Of a stretch of DNA of 64,000 nucleotides, positions 23,002 through 54,375 are shown one piece after another. A program made the translations under genes and the position numbers. The DNA comes from Phylloscopus collybita (taxonomy: Eukaryota; Chordata; Aves; Passeriformes; Phylloscopidae): contig JAJNNQ010000023.1 in NCBI GenBank assembly GCA_027886175.1, positions 460,001 to 524,000 on the forward strand. Direction: 5' to 3'. The first letter of the stretch is position 1. Every line of letters starts with the position of its first letter. Under the pieces are notes generated by a model. The model was not told the origin of the DNA. It searched no databases and was given only the letters and a program-made list of their open reading frames with translations.

Positions 23002-26000
23002 ATGGCACAGGAGGATGTGAACTATTACCGGGGGCAGTACAAGGACCGGCTGCTGCCCCTGCTCAGGTCAGGGCTCCTCCATCCTCCCCTCCGGCGGCTC
23101 CAGCCCCGCTTCCCCCGCCGTGGCAGCCTCCCCTCCCTCATCCCTTCCCTCCCCTGCCTGCCTTTCCCCGCCCCGGCAGTGCTGGGGGGTCCCTGCGGGC
23201 GGAGGGCTCTGGGGTGGGGCCCTGGCAGCGGCCGGGACACAGCCCGGCCCCCGGAGCTGCCAGGGCCCGCGGTCAGCTCGGGAAATGCGCGGCAGGGAGC
23301 TCCGGGCCAAGGAGGAGGACTCCACCAACTCCTTCATCTGCCTCCTGAAGAAGAGGAAGGAGATGCGGCTGATGGAGAGGGTGGTGGAGGAGACCGAGGA
23401 GGTGAGGAGGCCGGGGGGGCGCTGGGGCAGGGCCGGGGGGCTCTGGGGGCGGCAGGAGCAGGCGGGGGGGGGCTCTGGGGGCGGCAGGAGCAGGCGGGGG
23501 GGCGCTGGGGGCGGCAGGAGCAGGCGGGGGGGCTCTGGGGGCGGCAGGAGCAGGCGGGGGGGCGCTGGGGGCGGCAGCCGTGTCACCCCGGCCCCGGTGC
23601 GGCCAGGCCTTCACCGACAGGATGGAGACCCTGGCTGGGCAGTGGAGGGACCTGCACGCCAGGAGGGCCCAGCTGAGAGCCCACGTGGTGACATCTGGGA
23701 CCACCGTGAAGGTAACCCTGGGACACCTGGAACACCTGGGACACCTGCGCACACCTGGCACAGCTGGAACACCTGGGACACCTGGGACACCTGGGACACC
23801 TGGGACACCTGGTGCACCTGGGACACCTGGCACACCCAGCACACCTGCATACCTGCACACCTGCACACCTGGGATACCTGGCACGCATGGCACACCTGCA
23901 CACCTGGCACACCTGCATACCCGGCACACCTGGCACACCTGCATACCTGCACACCTGCACACCTGGGATACCTGGCACGCATGGCACACCTGCACACCTG
24001 GCACACCTGCATACCCGGCACACCTGGCACACCTGCACACCCGGCACACCTGCATACCTGGCACACCTGCATACCTGGCACACCTGGCATACCCGGCACT
24101 CCTGCACACCTGGCACACCTGCACACCTGGCACACCCGGCACACCCAGCACACCTGGGATACCTGGCACACATGGCACACCTGCACACCTGGCACACCTG
24201 CATACCCAGCACACCTGGCACACCTGGCACACCTGCACACCTGCACACCCGGCACACCTGCATACCTGGCTCACCTGCAGGTGGCCCTGGGGCAGGGAGG
24301 GGGAAGGGTCCCCAGGTGCTGGGCTCTCCTCTCCGGGGGTCTCAGTGCCCTGAGTGACCCAGCCCTGCCCACCCCCCCCAGGAGAACGAGCGGCTGCGGG
24401 GCCAGGCTCTGAGGAAAGCCAAGGAAGAGAAAGAGGAGAACTCCAAAAAGGAGAGCGAGCTCCTGAGGGCCAGGAGGGAGCTGGAGTCCCTCAGGAAACA
24501 GCACCAGAAACTCTCCAAGAAATTGCTGAAGTACTCCCTGTTCAAGAGGTACCTGGAGGACGTGGTGGAGAACTCACAGGTGAGCTCAGGGAGGGCTCAC
24601 CTGGCTCTGACCCCGAGGGGACGAGGCAAGGGCAGGGAAATCAACGCCTGATCAAACCCAGAGCCTCCGGGGGGTGGGGAGGGTTCTCTGCAGCCAGGGT
24701 GGGGCACAGGGGGCAGGGCCGGGAGAGGAGGTGCAGAACAGATGAAGGGCTGAGAAAACCGAACCAAAACCAGGAGCAGGGGACAAAGCTCAGCGCTGAG
24801 GGGAACGGGGCCCCCCTGGTGTCACCACCCCAGGTGACACTGCTGGCTTGGGGGAGGTGGAACCTGCCCAGGAGTGGGCTCCAGGCAGCAGCCAGGAAAG
24901 CTGAGCCTCCTCCCCAGGGTGCTGGGACACCCCTCCCTGCATCCCTGGTGCTCCTGCCGCCTCCCAGGGCCCGGGGCACACGGAGCTGCTGTGTTCCACC
25001 CCAGCTCCCCCGGGGCAGAGCTGTGACACCTCCCCCGTGCCACTGCCAGCCCTGTGCCCGTCCCCAGGGCGTGACGTGCCCCCCGTGCCCAGGGATGAGG
25101 GAGAAGGGGAAATCTTCCAGCTGGGGAGGGGCGCCTGGGCCCCCTCGGGGCAGCCGGGGGAGGGCAGGGAGCCGCTGACCCCGGCCCCGCGCCGCAGTTC
25201 CGCGACATCGAGGACATCATCACCTACTACAAGGCGCTGGTGAGGACACGCAAGGACCTGCTGCAGAGCCAGTGGTGGGAGCGGCAGCTGCTGGAGCAGG
25301 GCAAGGTCCTGCAGCAGCAGCTGCGGGCACAGACCGAGGCTGAGATCCGCCGCTGCCAGAGTGACCTGGTGCAGCTCCAAGGGTCCCTTGAGCAGGCTCG
25401 GAGGGACATCCAGCAGTGGGTAAGGGGCTGGGGGGCAGGCGGGGGAGCTCCCCAGGGCCCGGCAGGGGCAGGAGGGGCTCCTGCACACCTGGCACACCTG
25501 GCACACCTGGCACACCTGGCAGGGCCAGGCACATCGGGGCAGGGCCCGGCAGCAGAGGCTGTGGTGGGAGGAGTCGCCTGGTCCATCCCTCCGCGGGGCT
25601 GCAGCAGGAGGAGGGCGAGCCCAGGTGTGGGGTGGGTTTGTCACCAGGTGTGGGGCGGGTTTGTCACCAGGTGTGGGTCAGGTCTGTCACCAGGTGTGGG
25701 GCGGGTCTGTCACCAGGTGTGGGGTGGGTCTGTCACCAGGTGTGGGGCTGCAGGCAGCAGCTCGGGGAGGTGACGGTGGCAGCGCTGCTGCGGGGCTCTG
25801 TCCCTGCGGTGGGGGCCGGCAGGGAGGACGTGCCAGGCCGAGCCCTGTGACACAGCCGGGCCGGCTCCTGGCTCTGCTCCCACCCCTCCAGGCTGCACCT
25901 GGGCACGAAGGAAGGGCTCCTGGCTCCTCCCAGCCCGGCTGGGGTGGGGTTTGGGCTCTCCAAGGCGGGGCTGGAGCAGCTTTGCTGTGCCTGGTGTCCC

Positions 26001-26794
26001 CAGGAGGATCGCTGGGCCGAGGTGCAGGACAGGGCGGCCAGGAGGGCCCTGGAGCTGAGGACCCTCACCATGGCCATCCACAGCCTCTTCCAGGCCGCCA
26101 GCGCGCGGCTCCAGCCCCAGGGCAGGGTGGCAGCCGGGGACAGCCACGGGCAGCTGGACATGGTAAGGGCAGAGCAGGGCCCCCAGCCCTGCCCGGGAAC
26201 TCCCCCGGGGCCAGGGGCAGCCCCCGGCCCAGCACAGCCGCCCCTCGCCCCCGGGGGCCCTGGGCAGGGATGGGGACACCTGGGACACCTGGAGAACCTG
26301 GGAACCTGGGAACCCGGGAACCTGGGAACCTGAGAACCTGGGAACCTGGGAACCTGGGAACCTGGGAACCTGTCCCTTCCCAGCAGGTGGAGCAGGGAGT
26401 GAGGCTTTGGGGGGCAGGAGTGGGAGCTGGGCAGGGACAGGGGGTACAGGGGTGCAGGGATGCAGGAATGCAGGGATGCATGGACCCGGGGATGCAGGGA
26501 TGCAGAGACAGGGGGTGCAGGGGGTGCAGGGGGTGCAGGGGGTGCAGGGGTTCGGGGTTGCAGCGATGCGGCTCCAGCCACGGCCAGGCTTTGGTGTCAC
26601 CCCCCCGCAGAGGCACATCCTGGTGCCGCACGGGCTCTCTTGTCCCCTCACCCAGCCTGGGGACATCCGCCCTCCGGGCTCTGCCTCCCGCTCCCGTTGC
26701 CAACCCCGCCCTCTCCCTCCCCCAGATCCGGCAGTTCATCCACGACCTCCAGGACTTCACAGAGGACATGAAGGAGCGGGGCCGACCTCTGTGA
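23002..26794 (+). CDS. CCDC42: CCDC42, coiled-coil domain-containing protein 42
   Basis: Seven exons: 23002-23066, 23296-23401, 23607-23711, 24382-24579, 25198-25419, 26004-26162, 26726-26794. Phases agree, giving 307 aa (human 316). The protein is almost wholly charged alpha-helical coiled coil of the DUF4200 family. Diagnostic blocks are YYRGQYKDRLL at the N-terminus, FICLLKKRKE, DRMETLAGQWRDLHAR, HQKLSKKLLKYSLFKRYLED, IEDIITYYKALV and the C-terminal IRQFIHDLQDF, each aligning in order with human CCDC42. CCDC42 is known from mouse to act in the sperm head-tail coupling apparatus and tail and is needed for male fertility. Exon 2 is placed with the acceptor at 23295 because this gives exactly the human spacing between the Leu-rich N-terminus and LLKKRKE, although the pyrimidine tract is poor. 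The paralogue CFAP73 is the alternative, but local synteny favours CCDC42. Confidence 0.9.
23430..23580. repeat. G-rich minisatellite in CCDC42 intron 2
   Basis: Five copies of a roughly 31-bp unit with core GGCGGCAGGAGCAGGCGG and runs of six to eight G. Strong G-quadruplex potential on the transcribed gene's coding strand, in an intron of only about 200 bp. Confidence 0.9.
23715..24275. repeat. CACACCTGGCA-type minisatellite in CCDC42 intron 3
   Basis: About 560 bp made of 9-10 bp units ACACCTGGC/ACACCTGCA/ATACCTGGC arranged in higher-order blocks. Each unit carries CACCTG, an E-box. It nearly fills the intron between exons 3 and 4 and generates long Cys-Val-rich or His-Thr-Pro-rich ORFs that are not genes. 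Confidence 0.93.
25475..25525. repeat. Short CACACCTGG array in CCDC42 intron 5
   Basis: Five copies of the same ACACCTGGC unit seen in intron 3, showing that the repeat family has more than one site in this gene. Confidence 0.85.
25618..25752. repeat. Minisatellite in CCDC42 intron 5, 22-bp unit
   Basis: Six copies of a unit with core GTCACCAGGTGTGGGG and variable GGGTTTGT/GGGTCTGT/CAGGTCTGT. Confidence 0.9.
26275..26375. repeat. (GGAACCTG) short array in CCDC42 intron 6
   Basis: About eleven 8-bp units GGAACCTG, preceded by GGACACCTG units. Confidence 0.88.
26445..26560. repeat. GATGCAGG / GGGTGCAGG short arrays in CCDC42 intron 6
   Basis: Imperfect 8-9 bp GATGCAGG(G/A) units pass into a purer (GGGTGCAGG)n run. 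Confidence 0.85.
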
Positions 26795-26891
26795 GAGCCC
26801 GGCCTGCCAGCGAGGGAGCGGCAGGGCCGGCAGGGCAGGGCAGGGCAGGGCAGGGCGAGAGAGGGAGCCCTGCCGATGCTGCAGGCTGAAA

Positions 26892-26897
26892 AATACA
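26892..26897 (+). terminator. Possible CCDC42 polyadenylation signal (AATACA variant)
   Basis: About 100 nt past the CCDC42 stop, AATACA is followed by a GT-rich GATGTTTGTTTTAGG element. No canonical AATAAA was seen close downstream, so this variant is the best but weak candidate. Confidence 0.3.
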
Positions 26898-27244
26898 GCG
26901 GATGTTTGTTTTAGGGCATCTCTTCACTCCCTGCTGATCTCCCCTGCGAGCCCAAACACTCAGAGGCAGAAGGGAGAGAGGAGCAGCAGGGAGCGAGCCC
27001 TGCGTGGCTCCCAGAGGTGGCACAGAGAGCCCCTGGCTCATCCCGGAGCGCGGCGGAGGCGGTGCCGCTCTGCCCTGGCTGTGACATCGCCTCCCAGCTG
27101 TGACATTTCCAAAGGGACGGGATCGTCCCACCCCCTCCTGGGAGGTGACTCAGCTGTCCCCTCCCCGTCCACCCATGGTCACCCTGTCACCCAGCTGGCT
27201 GCCCCTCGGTGGTGGCAGGGGGCAGGAGCTCGTGGGACAGGGTC

Positions 27245-27435
27245 AGCTCTCTCCCTGCCCTGTGAGGGACAGTTGGGGACAGGACTGTCCCTGTCCTATG
27301 AGGGGCACTTGGGGACACGGCTGTCCCTGCCCTGTGAGGGAGAATTAGGGACACAGCTGTCCCTGCCCTGTGAGGGACACCTGGGGACACGGCTGTCCCT
27401 GCCCTGTGAGGGACAGCTGGGGACACGGCTGTCCC
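27245..27435. repeat. Minisatellite, about 32-bp unit, first block
   Basis: Six copies of a unit containing CTGTCCCTGCCCTGTGAGGG and AC(A)(G/C)TTGGGGACA. It lies beyond the BMERB1-like polyadenylation signal. The same unit returns at 27.87-28.17 kb. Confidence 0.92.
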
Positions 27436-27495
27436 CTGCTCCCATCAGGCACTGTAAGAGCTGACACTCCATTTTCCTGCAGGAAAAGCCAATTC

Positions 27496-27501
27496 TTTAT
27501 T
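27496..27501 (-). terminator. Candidate polyadenylation signal AATAAA of the BMERB1-like gene
   Basis: AATAAA on the minus strand about 755 nt past the stop codon. If used, the 3' UTR would contain an internal poly(A) run and a minisatellite, so an earlier unrecognised site is possible. Confidence 0.45.
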
Positions 27502-27502
27502 C

Positions 27503-27504
<2 letters not shown>

Positions 27505-27542
<38 letters not shown>

Positions 27543-27543
27543 C
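27505..27543. repeat. Poly(T) run, about 37 nt
   Basis: Uninterrupted T run on the plus strand in the BMERB1-like 3' UTR (poly-A in the transcript sense), three bases from the AATAAA signal. Confidence 0.95.
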
Positions 27544-27867
27544 ACAGTTTTCACACCCCTGGTGTGCAGCCCCCACTGGCTGGCAGCTCTCTCACCACCC
27601 CCTTTATTGGTCAGAAGGTGATTTTGTGCTGAGATTCAGGGGTTTTTATGTTTTTCCTTGATTCTCCTGGAGCAGATCCCATTGTTCACACAGCTGCAGG
27701 CAGTGCTCAGCCCCAGGACAGGCTGCTGTGCTAAGGAACCCTTCACACCGGGGTTGTTCCTGCACGGGAACTCGCAGATTGCTTAACTGATGACAGGCTG
27801 GCTCTTCATTTAACAGAGCAGCCTGGTCTTATGAGGCCTCGCTTTTATAATTCTACCTGTCACAACA

Positions 27868-28172
27868 GGCAGGGACAGCTGGGGACACGGCTGTCCCCTG
27901 CCCTGTGAGGGATGGGGGGACACGGCTGTCCCCTGTGAGGGACACTTGGGGACATGGCTGTCCCTGCCCTGTGAGGGATGGGGGGACACGGCTGTCCCCT
28001 GCCCTGTGAGGGACACCTGGGGACACGACTGTCCCCTGCCCTGTGAGGGACACTTGGAGACATGGCTGTCCCCTGTGAGGGACACCTGGGGACACGGCTG
28101 TCCCTGCCCTGTGAGGGAGAATTGGGGACACGGCTGTCCCCTGCCCTGTGAGGGATGGGGGGACACGGCTGT
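27868..28172. repeat. Minisatellite in BMERB1-like 3' UTR, second block of the 32-bp family
   Basis: Nine to ten copies of the CTGTCCC(CT)GCCCTGTGAGGG unit, interspersed with short GATGGGGGG-containing variants. It is separated from the first block by about 430 bp of unrelated sequence and the T run. Confidence 0.92.
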
Positions 28173-28251
28173 CCCCAGGGGCTGGTGGAGGACCCTGAGG
28201 GACCAGAAGTGAACTGTGTGTGTCAGAGCCAGAAAGGGAAGGGTTGGGGCC

Positions 28252-33059
<4,808 letters not shown>

Positions 33060-33104
33060 CCACAGCCCAGCGCGCTGTGCTCCGCCGGGGCGGGGGCTCC
33101 CGCC

Positions 33105-33225
33105 GCTCCCTCCGCTCCCTCCGCTCCCACCGATCCCTCCGCTCCCACCGCTCCCGCTGCTCCTACAGATCCCGCTGCTCCCCCCGATCCCGCCGCTCCC
33201 GCCGCTCCCGCCGCTCCCCCTGTTC
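33105..33225. repeat. GCTCCC(A/G)CC short array upstream of BMERB1-like
   Basis: Imperfect 9-bp units CCGCTCCCT/CCGCTCCCA/CCGATCCCT directly upstream of the putative first exon. Confidence 0.8.
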
Positions 33226-33299
33226 CCAGCGCCCCCTCCCCTCCGAGCCCCCGCAGCCTCACCCGGGCCGTGCCCCGCGGCTCCTCCCGCTCCCTTTGG

Positions 33300-36160
33300 G
33301 GCCGTTCCAGCCCCGAGCGCGCAGCTCCGGGGGGCCCGGGGTTGGGACAGGGGGTGCCCGGGGTGAGGCACAGCACCCAGCAGCGCCCCAAAACCGGGGC
33401 AGATGTGCTTCCCCCCGGAAGAAGCCAAGAGCGGGAGCTGGGGCAGTGCTCCGAGGCTGAGCCCCAGCAGCGGGGCCGCGGGGGTCGGTGCTCACCCGGG
33501 CAGGACCCTGGTGGTCCCTCCTGTCTCTGGCGGGGACAGCAGCGGCAGTGCCACTCTCCCGAAGGCTGGGCCCAGCGAACGGGCACGGGGAGCTGGGATG
33601 GGTGTGGCTGCAGAGCCTCCTGCCCGCAGGGTTCGTGCTCCCGGAGCACCCGGCTGAGCATCCGCGGCTGAGGAGGGACACACCTCAGCGCCCCCTCCCC
33701 AAATCACACCCAGGTGTCCTCCGCGGGGACACCTCCCAGCCAGGAGGGGCCTGTGGGTGGCACTGATGTCCCCAGGCACAGCTGCAAGGCTCAGGGACGC
33801 TCTGGGCAGTGGCACTGGCTGGAGAGCGGGGTCACAGGGACACCGGGAGGGGTCTGGGGGATCAGCCCCCGCCCGGAGCCCGCGGGCCCTGCTGGCAGCA
33901 GCCGGTGAAACACAAACCTGAGCAAAACCTTGGAATTCTCACCTCCAGCAGCCAAAGAGCAGCTCCCGGGGTTGGAGCCAGTGGAGTGGTTTGAAGCAGA
34001 GCGCGTGCCAGGGAGATTCTCATTCTCTGAGGATAACTGGGGCACAAACACCACGGGGAGGCGGGAATGAGGAGCGTGGGTGTAAAACCAGGAGGAAAAG
34101 GGGCAGGACACGGGAGCTGCTGCTCTGGGATGGAAACGCAGCAGCAGCACCTGGCTCCAGAACTCCTGGAGATGCGGGAGCACCTCTGCCAGGAGCAGCA
34201 CAAGGACAGGAGCACACCTGCGGGGCTGGGCTGTGAGCTGGGCTGCTGATCCCTGACCAACAGGCAGCTCCGGCGCTCCAGGGAATCGCTCAGGAGTGCC
34301 CTGCGTTTGTGAGGAGCTGCCGGGGGCTCCCAGCTGAGGGACAGGGCCACCCCGGCACCGCTTTGGATGCTCGGATGTGCAAGGAAGGAGAGGCAATGAG
34401 GTGACTCATGAAATGCTGGGCACCCAGCAGCCCTGGAGCCCGCGGGCTGCAGTGACTCACCTCGCTGTGGTCACTCCGCGGCGCAGAGCAAATGAACCTG
34501 TAAATATTTTAATCAGCTCCGCAGGCGAACACTCTCCGGGATGGCTCTCACCGCCAGCAGCCAGAGCCGCTGGGGGCTGGCCTGGGGTTCAGAGCGCTGC
34601 AAACCCTGCCTTTGTCCTGAGAAAAGCACGGGGGCGGATCAGACAGGCCGGGGTCACCCACGGGGGACGATTCGCACACCTTTGGGTGGGCCGGGGCGGG
34701 TGGAATCCCCCCGGGCAAACCCTCGCTGCAGAGGGAAGCGCAAACCGGGGACAGGAGCAGCCTGGGCTCCCTCCCTCGCCCAGGGCCTGGAATTCTGAGG
34801 CTGGGGGGGCTCGATGGGATCTTCCCGTGCCCCTTCTCAGGGGGATGTGCTCGTGCTGTGCCGGGGCAGGATTTGAGGCAACGCCCAAAGCTGAGCGTCA
34901 CTGTAACAACCTGGCACAGTATGGGGTTTTTGTTTTTTAAGATTATCAACCCATTAAACACATTCGATATAGGGGAGTCACCCCTCCCCAAAGCCCCAGG
35001 AGGGACAGGCGCCTGTCACCCCAAGGCTCCTCCTTGCGAGCCCGGGACCCAGCAGCTGCTGCCGTGCTGAGGGAGAGGAGAAGGGCGCAGCTCACCCAGG
35101 TAATCGGCTTCTAACGCGGGCAGAGCTGGCAGCTGAAGCAGCAGCTGCGTTTCAAACAATTCCAGCTCTTTCTGCGCCTCTGACAAAGGCTCCGGAGGAG
35201 TCTGGCTGCGGGCGGATCTCCCATTAGCGCGCTTTGTTCCTCAGGTATCACACGATAATAAGGCCGCGAGAAATTCTTGACACGGAAATTGCTCCGCTCG
35301 CGTTGGAATTCCTGGGAGACGATACCATCTTAATAAAAAGTTGCAGCTGTTCTTGGCACGGGGACAGCTCCATCTCCAGAGCCGTTCCGGCAGGGCATTG
35401 TGCGGAGGAGCGGTGCCAGGAGGAGAGGGAGCTGATTACCCTGGCAGCGCCTGATGCACGGATAACGCGGGATGGGTGCACGCAGAGAAAGGAATCATCG
35501 CCCCGGAGCCCTCTCCTTGTCTCCAGCGCTTCCTGCCGAGCCCGCAGCGCGGCGGGCTGACACACCGCCGGGCCATTTGCACACGCCGTATTAAACGCGC
35601 ATTTCCATAAATATTCCGCTTTTCGCAGCTGCCTGTCTCGGGGCTCAGGCAGACCTTGCTGAAATCCCCCCTGGCACAGGAACGATGCGATTCGCTGAGC
35701 CAGGAATGCCCGATCAGCCGGCAGCAGCCTTTGCTGGTGGCTGAAGGGACCCCAGGGCTCCTTTGAACCCCGCTGAGGATCTTTTGATGGCATCAGAGCA
35801 GCGAGTTTTCATTGCTAAGCAAAAGTCACCTCCCGGCCAGGGGCTGAACCCCGTGCCTGGGGGTGAAGGCAGGGCAGGGAAGGGGGTCTGACCCAGGAAC
35901 GGGTTAAAAGAGGAAGGCTGGAAACCAGTGGCTGCAGCTGGGAATGACCTGGGATGGCTCACCCGGCCCCGCACAAGCCGGGGGCGGCGGCTGCGGTTCC
36001 GCTGGGCTCGGAGGGCACCAGCCCGGGGCTCGCGGGGAACACGGACGGGAACCACAGGGACGGGCTGGTAATCCCATCAGGTCCAAGGAGGGGAGACCTG
36101 GAGCCTCCTCCCACCCACCCACCCACCCACCCAGGAATTCCTTGACCCAATTACTGCTCC
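33300..36160. other. Interval between BMERB1-like 5' end and PIK3R5 3' end
   Basis: No coding exon recognised. The interval is mostly non-repetitive; 35.1-35.8 kb is AT-richer and unique. PIK3R6, which follows PIK3R5 in human, was looked for here and not seen. Confidence 0.6.
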
Positions 36161-36181
36161 TGCACTGGAAATAAACCAACT

Positions 36182-36187
36182 TTTAAT
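36182..36187 (-). terminator. Candidate PIK3R5 polyadenylation signal (ATTAAA)
   Basis: ATTAAA on the minus strand about 1.23 kb past the PIK3R5 stop codon, in an AT-rich pocket. It would give a 3' UTR that includes the 36.93-37.32 kb minisatellite. Confidence 0.5.
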
Positions 36188-36927
36188 ATTTTACAATTAC
36201 TTTAAAAGTTCTCTGCACAGTTATTTTACAGATCAGCACGGACTTTACACAGATTTGCCGAGGCTACACAAATGTACAAAGACCCTGGAATCCTCTCGTC
36301 TCCAGGAATCATCAGAGGTCAAAACCTCAGCCGGGATTTCCCTCCCTGCTGGGATTCCACCCCCTGATGGGTTCCCAGAGGAGGGTTCAGCCCTGGCACA
36401 CAGGGCTGGGAGCTGGAGGCAAGAGCAGGGGCTGGGCAGGGAGGACAGCTCAGCGCTGGAACCCTGCAGGAACTGGGAATTCCCCTCCTGGATGCACGGG
36501 AAATGCAGGAATCCACCCCCAGGGATGGTTCCCTGGGACACAGGCAGCCCCCGCTGCAGGATCCCTGCTCTGCCTCCCTGCAGCACCTCCAGAAGGGAAG
36601 GGAGACCCTGAGAAACCTGTCCCCATCCCAAAAAAACCTGTCCTGAGCATCCTGGACCTGTCCAGGGCGTGGCAGGGTGTTCACCGGTGGGATCTGTAAT
36701 TCCCAGGCACCGACAGACTCCTGGCACCGCTGAGCCAGGGATTCCTTTTCCCAAAGAACATCCCACTTGCACCAGGAATGTCCCTGTCCTTGCCCTGCCC
36801 TCCCACCCAGGTGCTGGCACCTGCTGAGGCACAGGAACCGCCCCCCTCCCCTGGCTGGGACCCCCCGAGCACAGCGAGCCCATTCCCCGCGGAGGGGCCA
36901 AGCCCGGAGCAGCAGCAGCTCTGTCAC

Positions 36928-37318
36928 CACCTGAGGGACACCACAGCCACCACCTTGGGGTCACCACAGCCACCACCTCGGGGACACCACAGCCACCACC
37001 TCGGGGACACCACAGCCACCACCTCGGGGTCACCACAGCCACCACTTCAGTGACACCACAGCCACCACTTCAGTGACACCACAGCCACCACATCAGTGAC
37101 ACCACAGCCATCACCTCAGGGACACCACAGCCACCACCTGAGGGACACCACAGCCACCACCTGAGGGACACCACAGCCACCACCTCGGGGTCACCACAGC
37201 CACCACTTCAGTGACACCACAGCCACCACCTCAGGGACACCACAGCCACCACCTCGGGGACACCACAGCCACCACTTCAGTGACACCACAGCCACCACTT
37301 CAGGGACACCACAGCCCC
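36928..37318. repeat. Minisatellite in PIK3R5 3' UTR, 24-bp unit
   Basis: About 16 copies of a unit with core GACACCACAGCCACCAC followed by CTCGGG, CTGAGG or TTCAGT. It lies about 100 nt after the stop codon in gene sense. The 24-bp period keeps frames open. Confidence 0.93.
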
Positions 37319-37415
37319 CCTGCGGCTGCAGGAGCTCCTGGCCCAGCAGGGCTGGGGGTCCTGGGCCTTCTCCTGGGCCTGGACAGCTGTGGGACGGGGT
37401 CTGCCCTGCCCTGCT

Positions 37416-52706
<15,291 letters not shown>

Positions 52707-52719
52707 CTTCATTCATCTC
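52707..52719 (-). other. PIK3R5: PIK3R5 5' UTR part of first coding exon
   Basis: Thirteen nucleotides precede the ATG after a CTGGCCCAG acceptor, so at least one non-coding exon lies upstream. Confidence 0.7.
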
Positions 52720-53159
52720 CTGGGCCAGAGAGGGGGGCAGGAGGAGAGTTAACGAGGGGCTGCCCTGGATGGCTGCGGTGCCCACCGGCAGTGGCCACCA
52801 ACCCACCAACCCAGGTGGCCAGGGAAGGGAGCGGAGCTGTCCCCTTGCTGCCACACCTGAGGGAAAGGGCCACAAGGGGAGGTCGCTGTGAGCCTGTGGC
52901 TGCAGCCCTGCCACGTCCCACCTCCCCCCAGAACCCCGAGCCCTGCCGGGCAGGAAGGTTTTGTCCCACCCAACCCACATCCCTGGGGCTGGGACACCAT
53001 TCCCAGGGGGGTTCCGTGAGCAGTCAGAGGTGGCCAGGGGGACATCCCCTCCTCCAGAGGGACCCTGGGCACGCGTCCCCCTGCCCCAAAGCACGGCTCC
53101 ACCCCAGACACACTTTGCCTCTTGCTCAGAAACAACACAAAGGCACAAAAACCATCGAG

Positions 53160-53428
53160 TAAGCACCCTCCCCTCCTGCCTCCCCACCCCACAGCTCCCC
53201 CAGCACCCTCCCCTCCTGCCTCCTCACCCCACAGCACCCCCAGCACCCTCCCCTCCTGCCTCCTCACCCCACAGCACCCCCAGCACCCTCCCCTCCTATC
53301 CCCTCACCCCACAGCACCCCCAGCACCCTCCCCTCCTGCCTCCTCACCCCACAGCACCCCCAGCACCCTCCCCTCCTGCCTCCCCACCCCACAGCACCCC
53401 CAGCACCCTCCCCTCCTGCCTCAGCACA
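53160..53428. repeat. 39-bp minisatellite in PIK3R5 5' intron
   Basis: Seven copies of a unit containing CAGCACCCTCCCCTCCTGCC and TCCTCACCCCACAGCACCC. Each copy carries a pyrimidine tract plus CCACAG, resembling repeated decoy splice acceptors on the plus strand only. Confidence 0.94.
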
Positions 53429-53764
53429 CAACAGGCAGGGAATTTAAAACCAAATGCACCCGAGGTGCTGCCAGGACATGGCCACAAAAGGCACCAAGGT
53501 ATTTCCCCTCTCAAACCAGGCCCTTCCTGGGTGGCTTTTCCCTGCTGTGCCATGGACCACCCAGGGCCCTGCAGCTCCTCTCCCAGGGCAGTGCTTAGGG
53601 AAGCACTTCCCGTGGGAAAGGCCAGGCAGCACAAACCCTGCAGCCTCTCCTGCCGCCTCCCCCTCCACCTCAGCTTCCTGCCTCCTCCAGCTCATCCTCC
53701 CAGCAGGGGCAGGACAGGAGCCTGGGGAGACGCACCCCGGCTGCAGAGGAGGAGCTGCAGGTGG

Positions 53765-54000
53765 AGTTGTGCCCCACACACGGGGCTGTGCCCACACACG
53801 GGGCTGTGCCCCACACACGGGGCTGTGCCCCACACCCGGGGCTGTGCCCCGCACCCGGGGCTGTGCCCCACACACGGGGCTGTGCCCCACACCCGGGGCT
53901 GTGCCCAGGACACGGGGCTGTGCCCCACACACAGAGCTGTGCCCCACACCCGGGGCTGTGCCCCACACACGGGGCTGTGCCCAGGACACGGGGCTGTCCC
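53765..54000. repeat. 20-bp minisatellite GGGGCTGTGCCCCACACACG
   Basis: About 12 copies, with CACCC, CGCACCC and AGGACACG variants, in the PIK3R5 5' intron. Confidence 0.94.
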
Positions 54001-54375
54001 CGGCAGCACACGCCTGGGCCCTGCTCCTGCAGCCAAACCGTTTTTCTTAGATTGCAGAAGAAAATCCTGAGTTTCAGCTGTTTGCTTGCAAGATTTTACT
54101 GCCTCCCCTCCACCTCACACAGGAGCCAAAGACAGAAGCCCGGAGCGAGGGAGGGAGGGAGGGAGCAGCTGGAGGAAGCCTTTGTAGGGCGCGGGGCAGC
54201 GCGGGCAGAAAGCTGCGATTTTCAAGAACAGCTTCAGCCTCGCTGCGCCTCCCGGGCGGGCGAGAGCTCCGCGCGGAGCGGGAGATGGGGGCGATAAGCT
54301 GTTTGCTGAAATCACACCAAGGCAGGTAGCGGGCCTGCCAGGAGGCAGCTGGCTCCACAAACATCCTCCCGGCGT

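Noticed and set aside
23273..24355. Cys-Val-Gln and His-Thr-Pro-rich ORFs resembling a cysteine-rich secreted protein
   Set aside because: Translations of the ACACCTGGC minisatellite in CCDC42 intron 3.
23002..26794. Assignment of the coiled-coil gene to CFAP73 (CCDC42B)
   Set aside because: The paralogue shares the same fold, but the neighbouring PIK3R5 and USP43 and the block-by-block match favour CCDC42. A tree would settle it.
36920..37320. Regular short repeats that might be a CRISPR array (also 29040-29515 and 62895-63380)
   Set aside because: Units are directly adjacent with no unique spacers, and the DNA is a vertebrate chromosome; these are minisatellites.
53160..54050. Plus-strand ORFs of 158-369 codons through the 53-54 kb arrays
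   Set aside because: Made of 39-bp and 20-bp tandem units (Pro-Pro-His-Ser, Cys-Pro-Thr-His) in a PIK3R5 intron; no family match.
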